Shown here: piece after piece, positions 26,767 through 35,629 of the stretch
Position numbering within the stretch: the first letter of the stretch is position 1
Layout: the number at the start of each line of letters is the position of its first letter
Origin: an uncultured Bacteroidota bacterium
Lineage (GTDB): Bacteria > Bacteroidota > Bacteroidia > Chitinophagales > Chitinophagaceae
Assembly (NCBI GenBank): GCA_903831935.1
Contig: CAIKZP010000133.1
Location: 1 to 41,428, forward strand
Direction: 5' to 3'
Length of the DNA: 41,428 nt
Made by a program: the position numbers and the translations under genes
The notes under the pieces: generated by a model
Databases searched by the model: none
What the model saw: only the letters and a program-made list of their open reading frames with translations
Told to the model about the DNA's origin: nothing

Positions 26767-27879
26767 TCAAAAAATATTTATGGTTACATCTTCTGATGCA
26801 ACACTATAATGATAATAAGCAGCACAAGCGCCTTCGCTACTTACCATTGGTGCACCTAGTGGGTGTTCTGGTTTGCATTTGTTTCCAAAATTGCTACACT
26901 GCTTTGGCTTTTTTAATCCTTTCATAATATCGCCACTAATGCATTCTTTGTTTTCTTCTGCAAAAGGAATATCGATATTGAATTTTAATCTTGCATTGAA
27001 TGATTTGTATTTTTCATTTACCTCGTAGCCGCTTTGAGGGATAGATCCAATGCCCCTCCAAACCCTATCACTCACTTCAAATACTTTTTGAATGGTTTGC
27101 TGTGCCATTAAATTTCCTTCTCTTAAAACGCTTCTGGCGTATTGGTTTTCTACTTCAAACACACCTTTTTCTAATTGTTTTACGGCCATTAAAATGCCTT
27201 GCAATAGGTCAACAGGTTCAAATCCGGTAACTACAATAGGTATCTGGTATTTTTCTGCAACAGGATAGTACTCTTCCATACCCATAATGGTGCATACATG
27301 GCCTGCTGCAAGAAATGCATCTATTATATTTTCTTTGTCGCTAAGAATCGCTTCCATTGCTGGAGGAACCAATACATGTGATGCTAATATGCTGTAATTG
27401 GTAATTTCTTGTTGTGCTGCATGCACCACGCTTAATGCATTTGCTGGTGCAGTTGTTTCAAATCCTACAGCAAAAAAAACAACTTGTTTGTTGGGGTTTT
27501 GTTTGGCTAATTCAACCGCTTCGAGTGGAGAATATAAAATGCGAACATCTGCTCCAGAGGCCTTTGCTTCTAACAAACTTTTTTTGCTTCCTGGTACACG
27601 TAACATGTCGCCAAAAGAACATAAAATAACATTGGATTGTTCTGCTAACCAAACTGCTTCGTCAATCACGCTAACACTTGTAACGCAAACTGGGCATCCT
27701 GGTCCATGCACCATCGTGATGTTTTTTGGTAACATATCTAAAATGCCATTTTTAACCAAACTATGCGTTTGTCCACCACATATTTCCATTAGCGTCCATG
27801 GGCGCGTAGTGATTCTGTGGAGTTCTTTAACGTATTCTTGCGCTAGTTCTGGGTCTCTATATTCTGATAGAAATTTCAT
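26767..27879 (-). CDS. hypD: Hydrogenase maturation protein HypD (Fe(CN)2CO assembly)
   Basis: HypD, 370 residues, is the iron-sulfur scaffold on which Fe(CN)2CO is assembled together with HypC. The conserved redox cysteines are seen in EICGGQTHS (Cys34) and GPGCPVC (Cys62, Cys65). The central [13 protein letters not shown] and the [25 protein letters not shown] blocks are intact. The C-terminal cysteines in [29 protein letters not shown] and EGACAAYY supply the [4Fe-4S] ligands. It lies nine bases after hypC and 16 before hypE. Confidence 0.97.
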   Translation of the reverse strand: MKFLSEYRDPELAQEYVKELHRITTRPWTLMEICGGQTHSLVKNGILDMLPKNITMVHGPGCPVCVTSVSVIDEAVWLAEQSNVILCSFGDMLRVPGSKKSLLEAKASGADVRILYSPLEAVELAKQNPNKQVVFFAVGFETTAPANALSVVHAAQQEITNYSILASHVLVPPAMEAILSDKENIIDAFLAAGHVCTIMGMEEYYPVAEKYQIPIVVTGFEPVDLLQGILMAVKQLEKGVFEVENQYARSVLREGNLMAQQTIQKVFEVSDRVWRGIGSIPQSGYEVNEKYKSFNARLKFNIDIPFAEENKECISGDIMKGLKKPKQCSNFGNKCKPEHPLGAPMVSSEGACAAYYHYSVASEDVTINIF

Positions 27880-27888
27880 TGGAATATT

Positions 27889-28155
27889 TTATAAGGGAAT
27901 TGAATCTGGTGCATCTAGTTCTTCTACTTCACCCATTTGTTTGAGGTAATTAAATGTGGCTTTTGCTTCTTCTTCATCTACAACATTAATGGCTACCCCC
28001 ACATGTACTAATACATAGTTTCCTACTACCGCTTCTGGTACCATAAATAAATTTATTTCTTTTATAATACCACCAAAGGACACTTTTCCTTTTCTAAATG
28101 TTTCATCTAATTGTTCTGTAATGGCAATGATTTTTCCGGGAATGGCTAAGCACAT
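27889..28155 (-). CDS. hypC: Hydrogenase maturation chaperone HypC
   Basis: HypC, 88 residues, is the chaperone that binds iron with HypD and carries the Fe(CN)2CO group to the large subunit precursor. The essential N-terminal Cys2 is in MCLAIPGK, the invariant family start. The OB-fold core includes GNYVLVHVGVAINVVDEEEA. Only one HypC-type gene is present; group 1d systems often carry a second paralogue (HoxL/HupF), which is not found here. It starts five bases after the hypF stop and is nine bases from hypD. Confidence 0.96.
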   Translation of the reverse strand: MCLAIPGKIIAITEQLDETFRKGKVSFGGIIKEINLFMVPEAVVGNYVLVHVGVAINVVDEEEAKATFNYLKQMGEVEELDAPDSIPL

Positions 28156-28160
28156 ATTTA

Positions 28161-30485
28161 TTAATTTATGGGATGTAATAAGTTTTTTTCAAATGCAACT
28201 TGATGTACTTGGTAGTTTGATTGAATATTATACCAAGCCAATTGTCCAAACCCAATGCATTCGTCGTTAGGGCTTAGTTGTTGGTGAAAAAATAATTGTT
28301 TTTTATGTTGTAATAATTCAATAATAAAGTCAACTAGTAATGCATTTTGAAAGACGCCTCCACTAAAGGCCAATTGATTTATTTGGTAATAATTACTTGT
28401 GTTTGCTATTAATTTTGCAAGTGAAAAGAAAAACTTTTTTGCAATGAAATTAGCCGGTAAGTTTTTAGTGATATCAGCAGTAATTTCTACAAATAATGGT
28501 TGCCAGTCAAATATGCCATCATTGAATGGGATAGGGTAGTAACTATTATTTTTTTCATTTGATTTTCGTGCCAATGCTTCTAATTGCATGGCTGCTTCGC
28601 CTTCATAGGAACTAATAGAACATACACCCAATATACAAGCAACTGCATCTATTATTCTGCCCATACTGCTAGTGTAAATTGCGTTAGGTTGTTGTAATAC
28701 TTGCAAATAGTATTGCCATTCTTTATCTGAAAATTGTTGTTTTATTAACAGGTATGCATTAGGAATAGTGTTTAATAAACTCAAGGCACTTAATCTAGGC
28801 TCTTTACTCATTTTGTTGGCTAGTAATTGAGGGAAATATCTTAGATGTGCAATACGTTTAATAGCTTGATTTTTGTATTCAAAAAATTCGCCTCCCCAAA
28901 TATTTTGGTCGTCTCCAAAACCAGCGCCATCCCATATAAAACCCAATACTGGCAGTGGGTTCGTAAGTAAATTGTTTTCAGCCAACACCGCAGCAAAATG
29001 TGCTTCGTGGTGTTGAATTTCTGTTATGCTACAATTTTGTTTTAATGCTAGAGACTTGCCATGTTGTGATACCTGATATTTTGGATGTTTGTCAACTAAT
29101 ATATGTGTAGGTTTGAAATCTAAAAGCGTTGAAACTTGTTCTAAGCAGGCTAAATAACTCTCTTCTGATTCTACAGATGCTTGATCGCCTAAATATTGGC
29201 TAATAAAAATCAATTGATGGTGCGTTAATGCAAAAGCAGCTTTTAATTCAGCACCCATTGCAAGTGTTGCATCCTGAAAATTAGTAAAAGGTTTTGGGTA
29301 GTAATTGGGTGCAAGGCCTCTGCTTCTTCTTAATACAATTTTTTGATTACGAGCACTAAATTGTACTACGCTATCGTCTTGTGGTGCAACAATATCTCTG
29401 TTGAAGCTTAGTAAATAATCTGCAATATTATTCAGCCAATATAATGCTTGAATGTCTTGATATATAATGGGAGATCCACTTAAATTGGCACTTGTAGCAA
29501 TTAATGGTTTATTAAATAATTGGGCAATTATTTGCAACATAGGTGTTGACGGGAGCATTGCGCCTATAGTGTCTAACCCTTTTGCTATTTGTGGCAAACA
29601 AATTTTATTTTCTGTATTTGCTTTTAGTTTACATAATACAATAGGGGCCGATTTGTCTTTCAAGGCTTTTATTTCAGTTGGAGATATGATGGTGTCTGCT
29701 TGCAACATCTCTAGGTCTGCATATAGTAATGCAAACGGTTTTGACTTTCTTCTTTTTCTATCTCTTAATATTTGTATACTAGATTCATTTGTTGCATCGC
29801 AAAGCAGTAAATATCCACCAACACCTTTAATAGCAAGTATTTTGCCTTGTTTAAGCAGACTTACACAATAGGGTAGATATTCATATTCAACACAAATTAT
29901 TTCTTCGCCACCTTGGTTATACAGATGCATTTTAATGGCACAGTTTGGGCAACTATTGGTTTGGCTATGGTGTCTGCTATCTAATACATTATCATATTCT
30001 TGCAAACAACTTGGGCATTGTTTTAGTAATGCCATAGTTGTATTAATTCTGTCGTAAGGGGTATTTGTTTGAATGGAATACCTAGGGCCGCAATTTAAGC
30101 AGGTAGTAAACGGATACTGATACCTTGTGTTTGATACTGTATTAATTGTTTTTTTACAGTCATCGCAAATGCATAAATCGGGTGTGATTAATAAATTTAC
30201 TTCTTGCGTGCTTGTGCTTTCTTTAATGTAAAAATTTTCTGCTACTGCTAAGGTTGAAATTGTAATAGAATGATTACTAATAATAGCATTTGGGGGTGGT
30301 TGCTGAATGATTTGCTGGTAAAAATTTTGAATACACGATTCGCTCCCTTTACATATAATTGTTAGGCCATCAGTTCCATTAGTTACCCATCCTGCTATAT
30401 TTTCTGTAACTGCTAGTTTGTGAACATAAGGCCTGAAACCTACACCCTGTACCATTCCTGTGATATGTATTTGATAAACCGGCAT
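28161..30485 (-). CDS. hypF: Carbamoyltransferase HypF
   Basis: HypF converts carbamoyl phosphate into the carbamoyl adenylate passed to HypE. With the start at 30485 it has 774 residues. Domains in order: acylphosphatase (residues 1-90, GMVQGVGFRPYVHK); double zinc finger with cysteines 107/110, 129/132, 157/160 and 179/182, exactly CxxC-18-CxxC-24-CxxC-18-CxxC; YrdC-like domain (about 205-385, LAIKGVGGYLLLCDAT and SANLSGSPI); and a Kae1-like C-terminal part with HHEAHFAAVLAE, GEAAMQLEA and AFSGGVFQNALL. The open frame begins at 30533, overlapping hypB by 34 bases. The later ATG, giving MPVYQIHITG, is the better start and leaves a 14-base gap. Confidence 0.96.
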   Translation of the reverse strand: MPVYQIHITGMVQGVGFRPYVHKLAVTENIAGWVTNGTDGLTIICKGSESCIQNFYQQIIQQPPPNAIISNHSITISTLAVAENFYIKESTSTQEVNLLITPDLCICDDCKKTINTVSNTRYQYPFTTCLNCGPRYSIQTNTPYDRINTTMALLKQCPSCLQEYDNVLDSRHHSQTNSCPNCAIKMHLYNQGGEEIICVEYEYLPYCVSLLKQGKILAIKGVGGYLLLCDATNESSIQILRDRKRRKSKPFALLYADLEMLQADTIISPTEIKALKDKSAPIVLCKLKANTENKICLPQIAKGLDTIGAMLPSTPMLQIIAQLFNKPLIATSANLSGSPIIYQDIQALYWLNNIADYLLSFNRDIVAPQDDSVVQFSARNQKIVLRRSRGLAPNYYPKPFTNFQDATLAMGAELKAAFALTHHQLIFISQYLGDQASVESEESYLACLEQVSTLLDFKPTHILVDKHPKYQVSQHGKSLALKQNCSITEIQHHEAHFAAVLAENNLLTNPLPVLGFIWDGAGFGDDQNIWGGEFFEYKNQAIKRIAHLRYFPQLLANKMSKEPRLSALSLLNTIPNAYLLIKQQFSDKEWQYYLQVLQQPNAIYTSSMGRIIDAVACILGVCSISSYEGEAAMQLEALARKSNEKNNSYYPIPFNDGIFDWQPLFVEITADITKNLPANFIAKKFFFSLAKLIANTSNYYQINQLAFSGGVFQNALLVDFIIELLQHKKQLFFHQQLSPNDECIGFGQLAWYNIQSNYQVHQVAFEKNLLHPIN

Positions 30486-30499
30486 GGCAGTGGCTTTAA

Positions 30500-31249
30500 T
30501 TAAGCTATTGTAAGTACTTTGCTTTTTAGCCAATCATACCATAATTGCATACCCTCGCCACTGGTACAACTTAATTCAATAATTTCTAAAGCAGGATTCA
30601 CTTTTCTTGCATATTCTTTTGCTTTTTCAACATTGAATTTTACATATGGAAGTAGGTCTGTTTTATTAATAATACAAAGGGTAGATGAGTGAAACATATC
30701 GGGATATTTCAATGGCTTGTCTTCTCCTTCTGTAACACTAATAACAACAGCTCTTTCTTTTTCTCCTAAATCAAACATGGCAGGACAAACTAAATTCCCA
30801 ACATTTTCTATAAACAATATGGAGTCATTCGATAATTTCATCCCTTGTACAGCATGTAATACCATGTGTGCATCTAGGTGGCAACCCTTTCCTGTATTGA
30901 TTTGTGTAACTTTTGTACCTGTTGCATGAATTCGGTCTGCATCATTGGCGGTTTGTTGGTCACCCTCAATTACAGCAAAATTAAGTTCAGCTTTTAAGTC
31001 TGTTAAAGTTCTTTCTAACAATGATGTTTTGCCAGAACCTGGTGAACTAACTAGGTTAATAGCTAATATGTTTTTTCCTTCAAAATAACCCCGATTGCGT
31101 TGTGCAAGTAAATTGTTTTCTAACAAAATATCTTGTTCAACATCAATAATATTTTTCTTTCCATTGTTTTGATGTGAAGCATGATGGTGATCATGTGAGT
31201 CATCATGGTGTTGGTGAGAAGTGGGTCCGCATCCGCAAGTGGCACACAT
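30500..31249 (-). CDS. hypB: Hydrogenase nickel incorporation GTPase HypB
   Basis: HypB, 249 residues, is the GTPase that delivers nickel to the large subunit with HypA. It carries the N-terminal high-affinity site MCATCGCGP and a histidine-rich nickel-storage stretch at residues 12-26. The P-loop SSPGSGKTS lies at about residue 68, and further family blocks are GDQQTANDADRI, GKGCHLDAHMV (metal-binding Cys and His) and NKTDLLPY (the G4 box). Because it has both the CxxCGC and the histidine-rich region, it may both store and insert nickel. It lies between hypA (22-base gap) and hypF. Confidence 0.97.
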   Translation of the reverse strand: MCATCGCGPTSHQHHDDSHDHHHASHQNNGKKNIIDVEQDILLENNLLAQRNRGYFEGKNILAINLVSSPGSGKTSLLERTLTDLKAELNFAVIEGDQQTANDADRIHATGTKVTQINTGKGCHLDAHMVLHAVQGMKLSNDSILFIENVGNLVCPAMFDLGEKERAVVISVTEGEDKPLKYPDMFHSSTLCIINKTDLLPYVKFNVEKAKEYARKVNPALEIIELSCTSGEGMQLWYDWLKSKVLTIA

Positions 31250-31271
31250 ACAAGTTAATTTAAATGGCTAT

Positions 31272-31616
31272 TTAATCTGGAAGAACTAATGATTTTACTT
31301 TCAATTCTTTTCCGCTAATAATTTCTGCTAAATGGCTATTGCATTGGGGGCAACTATCGTACAATTGCAGCATGTTAAAATAGGTGCCACAATCAGAACA
31401 ACGTGCCTTCCCTTCAATTCTGTTTATTTTTCTAGTTGCATTTTCCAAAATGGTTTGCTTGATGCCTTGTTTCCAAGCAAATTCAAACGAATCCATTTCA
31501 ATGCTTGTTAAACAGCCAATATCAAGCTCAATTTCTTCTATTGCAATAGCTTCGTGTTTGGCTGCCTGTGCAGTTGCTAAATCCACAATACTCATTACAA
31601 TAGATAATTCGTGCAT
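31272..31616 (-). CDS. hypA: Hydrogenase nickel incorporation protein HypA
   Basis: HypA, 114 residues, is the nickel metallochaperone that works with HypB. The N-terminus MHELSIVMSIV provides the nickel-binding His2 and Glu3. The zinc site is formed by Cys73 and Cys76 (CSDC) and Cys89 and Cys92 (CPQC), the normal CxxC pair spacing. It is second in the leftward operon, 21 bases after the small membrane protein gene, and precedes hypB by 22 bases. Confidence 0.97.
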   Translation of the reverse strand: MHELSIVMSIVDLATAQAAKHEAIAIEEIELDIGCLTSIEMDSFEFAWKQGIKQTILENATRKINRIEGKARCSDCGTYFNMLQLYDSCPQCNSHLAEIISGKELKVKSLVLPD

Positions 31617-31637
31617 ATTGATAAATGGATTATGTTT

Positions 31638-31829
31638 TTAAGCCCTATTTCTTTTACGTTCACGTAAAATGTATATCACTGCAATTGTCATTACTCCTAA
31701 TGTGATAATAGCATGTTGTGGCTCACTGAAATAGTGAATGATAGAATATCCATCAGTTTCACCATGTCCTGGATGTGCCCAAGTAGTTGCTGGTAAAATA
31801 AACGCTAATGCGCCGATTATTTTTTTCAT
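31638..31829 (-). CDS. HupE-like small membrane protein (63 residues)
   Basis: A 63-residue protein that opens the hyp operon. Residues 1-18 form a signal peptide (MKKIIGALAFILPATTWA); the mature chain would start HPGHGETDG, then YSIIHYFSEPQHA. One hydrophobic segment (about residues 41-55) and a basic tail RERKRNRA follow, implying periplasmic N-terminus and cytoplasmic C-terminus. The AHPGHG start is reminiscent of HupE/UreJ nickel transporters, but those are about 190 residues with several helices; this protein has only the first part. Histidines 19, 22, 32 and 39 could bind metal. Position directly before hypA and divergent from the hydrogenase suggests a role in nickel supply or the hydrogenase membrane complex. 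The function is not established. Confidence 0.72.
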   Translation of the reverse strand: MKKIIGALAFILPATTWAHPGHGETDGYSIIHYFSEPQHAIITLGVMTIAVIYILRERKRNRA

Positions 31830-31987
31830 AATGGGTGTTTTTATTTTTTGAATTTGTATTGCAATCTAACAAATGATAAATTTTAAAAACATGATTTAAA
31901 TCATATATACAAGTGATAACAATCATAATTATTTTATTATTTCAAAACTAGATTGTGTGAGCTTTTTATCACTAAAACAACACAATC
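31830..31987. promoter_or_regulatory. Divergent control region of the hyp and structural hydrogenase operons
   Basis: These 158 bases separate the leftward maturation operon from the rightward structural operon. They hold a 14-base perfect palindrome, ATGATTTAAATCAT (31891-31904), whose core TGAT-N4-ATCA matches the FNR/CRP-type half-site arrangement. A second inverted pair, AGTGATAA (31912-31919) and TTATCACT (31966-31973), flanks 46 bases. A -7-like sequence TATCATTTG reads leftward at 31870-31878, one base longer than consensus. No clean rightward promoter is seen. Confidence 0.55.
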
Positions 31988-33118
31988 ATGTTTAACGAGC
32001 TTGATCAAACCAAACAACCTACTTATTATGAAGAGGTAGAACGAAAAGGCTATAATCGTCGCGATTTTCTTCAGTTTGTAAGTATGATGACAGCTTTTAT
32101 CGGTCTAGAAAATTCAGCCGTTGGCCAAGTGGCCAAAGCGCTAGAAACCAAACCAAGAGTGCCTGTTATATGGTTACACTTTCAGGAGTGTACCTGTTGC
32201 AGTGAAAGTTTTATTCGATCGTCTCACCCAATGGTAGCAGATATTCTGCTCGACAAAATTTCATTGGATTATACTGAAACGCTAATGGCTGCATCTGGAT
32301 TCCAGGCAGAAGAGGCAATGCAGAATACCATGAAAAAATACAAAGGTGAGTACATTTTATGTGTTGAAGGAAGTGTGCCAATGGGAGCCGACGGTGTTTA
32401 TTGTATGATTGGCGGAAAAACATCTTTACAAATTTTACAAGAAGCCGCAGAGAATGCCAAAGCTATTATTGCTTGGGGCAGTTGTGCTAGTAATGGATGT
32501 GTTCAAGCAGCCAAACCAAATCCTACAAAAGCAACACCCATTCATAAATTAATAAAAGGAAAACCTATTATAAAAGTTCCTGGCTGTCCTCCAATTGGAG
32601 AAGTGATGGCGGGTGTAATTGTTCACTTAGTTGCATTTGACAGAATTCCTGAATTAGATGCACTAGGCAGACCAAAAGCATTCTATAGTAAAAGAGTACA
32701 CGATACTTGTTATCGCCGTCCTTTCTATGATGCAGGTTTGTATGTGGAAAGTTTTGATGATGAAAATGCTAAAAAAGGCTACTGCTTATACAAAGTGGGT
32801 TGTAAAGGACCTACTACTTATAATGCATGTGGTGTAATGAAATGGAATAACGGTACCAGCTTTCCTATTCAATCTGGCCATGGCTGTATTGGTTGTAGTG
32901 AAGAAAACTACTGGGATAACGGCCGCTTATACGAAAGAGCCTCTTCATTTGCTGGTTTTGGAATAGAAGCCAATGCTGATGATTTTGGAAAAGTGGCTTT
33001 GGGTGTTACTGGAGCTGCTTTAGCGGGCCATGCAGTAATGACCAATATCCGAAAGAAAAAATTAATTACCTCCTTAGAAGACGAAGGTAAACAAAGCGAA
33101 CACGAACTTAAATCTTAA
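31988..33118 (+). CDS. hyaA: [NiFe]-hydrogenase small subunit, oxygen-tolerant group 1d type
   Basis: The 376-residue Fe-S subunit of a membrane-bound uptake hydrogenase. A Tat motif NRRDFLQF (residues 23-30) precedes the mature domain. The proximal cluster has all six cysteines of the [4Fe-3S] type: Cys68, Cys70 and Cys71 in ECTCCSES, Cys166 and Cys171 in GSCASNGC, and Cys200 in PGCPP; Cys70 and Cys171 replace glycines of standard enzymes. The medial site [15 protein letters not shown] has the proline linked to a [3Fe-4S] cluster. A hydrophobic C-terminal anchor (about residues 333-353) ends in a charged tail. It transfers electrons from H2 oxidation to cytochrome b on the periplasmic side. 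The symbol is by homology to HyaA/HoxK. Confidence 0.96.
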   Translation: MFNELDQTKQPTYYEEVERKGYNRRDFLQFVSMMTAFIGLENSAVGQVAKALETKPRVPVIWLHFQECTCCSESFIRSSHPMVADILLDKISLDYTETLMAASGFQAEEAMQNTMKKYKGEYILCVEGSVPMGADGVYCMIGGKTSLQILQEAAENAKAIIAWGSCASNGCVQAAKPNPTKATPIHKLIKGKPIIKVPGCPPIGEVMAGVIVHLVAFDRIPELDALGRPKAFYSKRVHDTCYRRPFYDAGLYVESFDDENAKKGYCLYKVGCKGPTTYNACGVMKWNNGTSFPIQSGHGCIGCSEENYWDNGRLYERASSFAGFGIEANADDFGKVALGVTGAALAGHAVMTNIRKKKLITSLEDEGKQSEHELKS

Positions 33119-33140
33119 TACTAACCTTATAATTTAGTTT

Positions 33141-34865
33141 ATGAGTAAAAGAATTGTTGTTGACCCAATTACCAGAATTGAAGGTCACCTGCGCATAGAA
33201 GCAGATATAGAAAATGGTAAAATTAAAGATGCTTATAGTAGTGGTACAATGGTACGATTACTAGAAGAAATATTACAAGGCCGCGATCCAAGAGATGCTT
33301 GGGCATTTGTTGGCCGTGTTTGTGGCGTTTGTACTTCAACGCATTCACTCGCGTCGGTAAGATGCGTAGAAGATGCATTAGGTATTACCGTTCCACCAAA
33401 TGCAGAACTAGTGCGTAATATCATGTTTTGTGCATTGTATATGCACGATCACGTAGTTCACTTTTATCACCTACATGCAATGGATTGGGTAGATGTAGTA
33501 GATGCATTAAAAGCAGATCCGAAAAAAACATCGGAACTAGCCCAAAGTATTTCGCACTGGCCAAAAAGTTCTCCAGGTTATTTTAGTGATGTGCAAACAC
33601 GCATTAAAAAATTTGTTGCCAGTGGTCAATTAGGCATTTTTGCCAATGGCTATTGGGGGCATCCTGCATACAAGCTTCCATCTGAAGTAAATTTAATTGG
33701 TCTTGCACACTATTTAGAAGCACTAGAATGGCAAAAAGAAATTGTAAAAGTGCATGCTATTTTTGGAGGAAAAAATCCGCATCCTAATTATTTGGTAGGA
33801 GGGATGGCTTGCTCTATTGGTATAGACGATGTAAGTGGTATTAATGCTGAAAGGCTTGCTCTGGTTGAGCAATTGATGAAGCAAGGTAAAGAATTTATAG
33901 AGCAAGTATATATTCCAGATTTAATGGCCATTGCATCTTTCTATAAAGATTGGGGTGCTATTGGTGGTGGAATTGGAAACTATATGTCTTATGGCGATTT
34001 GCCAATTAATGGTTACAAAGATGCATCGTCTTATAAGTTTCCAGCAGGTGCCATTTTAAATAAAGACATAAGCAAATTGCACGAAGTTGATTTAAGAAAA
34101 GACGACGAAGTGCAAGAGTTTATTACCAATTCTTGGTATGAATACAAAGGAGGAAATGCGCAAGGTTTGCATCCATGGAAAGGAGAAACTAGTATTAAAT
34201 ACACAGGTCCTAAACCACCATTCGCAAATTTAAATACCAAAGAAAAATATAGTTATTTAAAAACACCACGTTGGAAAGGAAATGCTATGGAAGTAGGTCC
34301 TCTGGCACGTGTATTGGTGGGCTACGCAAGTGGTAAACCAGAATACAAAGAAGTGGTTGATAAAGCATTGAAAGATTTGAATATTCCAGTGACTGCATTG
34401 TTTTCAACACTTGGCAGAACTGCAGCCCGTGGATTAGAAAGTGTATTGGTTGCACAATGGGGTTTAGAGTTTTATGATAAATTAATTGCCAATATTAAAA
34501 ATGGCGATACACGTATGGCTGATACTACAAAATTTGATCCTGAAACTTGGCCAAAACACGCAGTGGGCGTGGGTCATGCCGAAGCTCCAAGAGGCGCATT
34601 GGCACACTGGATTAATATTGACGATAAAAAAATTGCTAACTATCAATTGGTAGTTCCAACAACATGGAATGCATCGCCAAGAGATGGTAAGGGTCAATTA
34701 TCGGCATATGAATCATCCTTGGTGGGAACGCCAGTAGCAAATGAACAACAGCCACTGGAAATATTGCGTACCATTCACAGTTTTGATCCGTGCATGGCAT
34801 GTAGTGTTCACTTATACGACGAAGATGGTAACACCATTAGTCGAGTAAGTGTGCTAGGTGATTAA
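33141..34865 (+). CDS. hyaB: [NiFe]-hydrogenase large (catalytic) subunit
   Basis: The 574-residue catalytic subunit holds the Ni-Fe(CN)2CO centre. The L1 motif RVCGVCTSTHS places nickel ligands at Cys61 and Cys64; the L2 motif DPCMACSVH places them at Cys551 and Cys554. After His557 a 17-residue tail (LYDEDGNTISRVSVLGD) should be removed by the maturation protease. The start VDPITRIEGHLRIE contains the conserved Arg-Glu-Gly-His. Large, small and cytochrome b subunits are consecutive, spaced by 22 and 32 bases, and the protein is exported with the small subunit, having no signal of its own. All residues needed for activity appear intact. Confidence 0.98.
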   Translation: MSKRIVVDPITRIEGHLRIEADIENGKIKDAYSSGTMVRLLEEILQGRDPRDAWAFVGRVCGVCTSTHSLASVRCVEDALGITVPPNAELVRNIMFCALYMHDHVVHFYHLHAMDWVDVVDALKADPKKTSELAQSISHWPKSSPGYFSDVQTRIKKFVASGQLGIFANGYWGHPAYKLPSEVNLIGLAHYLEALEWQKEIVKVHAIFGGKNPHPNYLVGGMACSIGIDDVSGINAERLALVEQLMKQGKEFIEQVYIPDLMAIASFYKDWGAIGGGIGNYMSYGDLPINGYKDASSYKFPAGAILNKDISKLHEVDLRKDDEVQEFITNSWYEYKGGNAQGLHPWKGETSIKYTGPKPPFANLNTKEKYSYLKTPRWKGNAMEVGPLARVLVGYASGKPEYKEVVDKALKDLNIPVTALFSTLGRTAARGLESVLVAQWGLEFYDKLIANIKNGDTRMADTTKFDPETWPKHAVGVGHAEAPRGALAHWINIDDKKIANYQLVVPTTWNASPRDGKGQLSAYESSLVGTPVANEQQPLEILRTIHSFDPCMACSVHLYDEDGNTISRVSVLGD

Positions 34866-34897
34866 GAATCCTGATTTATCAAATAAAAAATTAACGG

Positions 34898-35626
34898 ATG
34901 AAAACTAAATACCTTCATGTTCACCGTCTACGTCGGGTGTATGTTTGGGAACTGCCTGTGCGCTATTATCATTGGTTAAATGCATTGGCAATAATTGCCC
35001 TTATTATTACTGGATTTTTAATTGCATCCCCGCTTGCTTTACAAAGTAGAGAAGAAGCTACCATGCGATTTACAATGGGATGGGTTCGCGTGATACATTT
35101 TATTGCAGCCTATATTTTCTTCTTTAATTTCTTGTTTCGTTTGTATTGGGGATTTGTTGGAAATAAATATGCTAGCTGGCGCCAATTTATTCCAACTTCC
35201 AAAAAGTTCATCAAAGAAATGTGGACAGTTTTTAAAATTGATATTTTAATGTTGCGTGGCAAAGAACATATTAGTGTTGGACACAACGCAATGGCTGGGT
35301 TCATTTATTTTCTTACATTTTGGGCTTTTTTAGTACAATGTTTAACAGGATTTGGTTTATATGCTGCCATGGGAACTTGGTGGTTGCCAAAAATGTTTGC
35401 TTGGGTGCCGCCAGTTTTTGGTGGAGATATTTTAACTAGGCAGATTCACCATTGGTCTATGTGGTTCTTTATTTTATTTGCGGTGATTCATGTTTACTTA
35501 GTATTCTATCACGATTATATTGAAGGCAGGGGAGAAATTAGCAGTATGGGTGGTGGATGGAAATTTATTGAAGAAGAAGTTTTTCAAGACGAAGAACACC
35601 ATACCCCTAATAAACCAACCAATTAA
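34898..35626 (+). CDS. hyaC: Ni/Fe-hydrogenase b-type cytochrome subunit
   Basis: A 242-residue membrane cytochrome b that anchors the hydrogenase and passes electrons to quinone. Four hydrophobic helices lie at about residues 27-45, 64-85, 128-150 and 186-206. Candidate haem ligands are His25 (YYHWLNAL), His67 (VIHFIAAY), His184/185 (IHHWSMWFF) and His198 (AVIHVYLVF), the family pattern. It follows the large subunit by 32 bases and precedes the protease by three. Its presence marks the enzyme as an H2-oxidising, respiratory type rather than a soluble or H2-evolving one. Confidence 0.96.
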   Translation: MKTKYLHVHRLRRVYVWELPVRYYHWLNALAIIALIITGFLIASPLALQSREEATMRFTMGWVRVIHFIAAYIFFFNFLFRLYWGFVGNKYASWRQFIPTSKKFIKEMWTVFKIDILMLRGKEHISVGHNAMAGFIYFLTFWAFLVQCLTGFGLYAAMGTWWLPKMFAWVPPVFGGDILTRQIHHWSMWFFILFAVIHVYLVFYHDYIEGRGEISSMGGGWKFIEEEVFQDEEHHTPNKPTN

Positions 35627-35629
35627 AAT

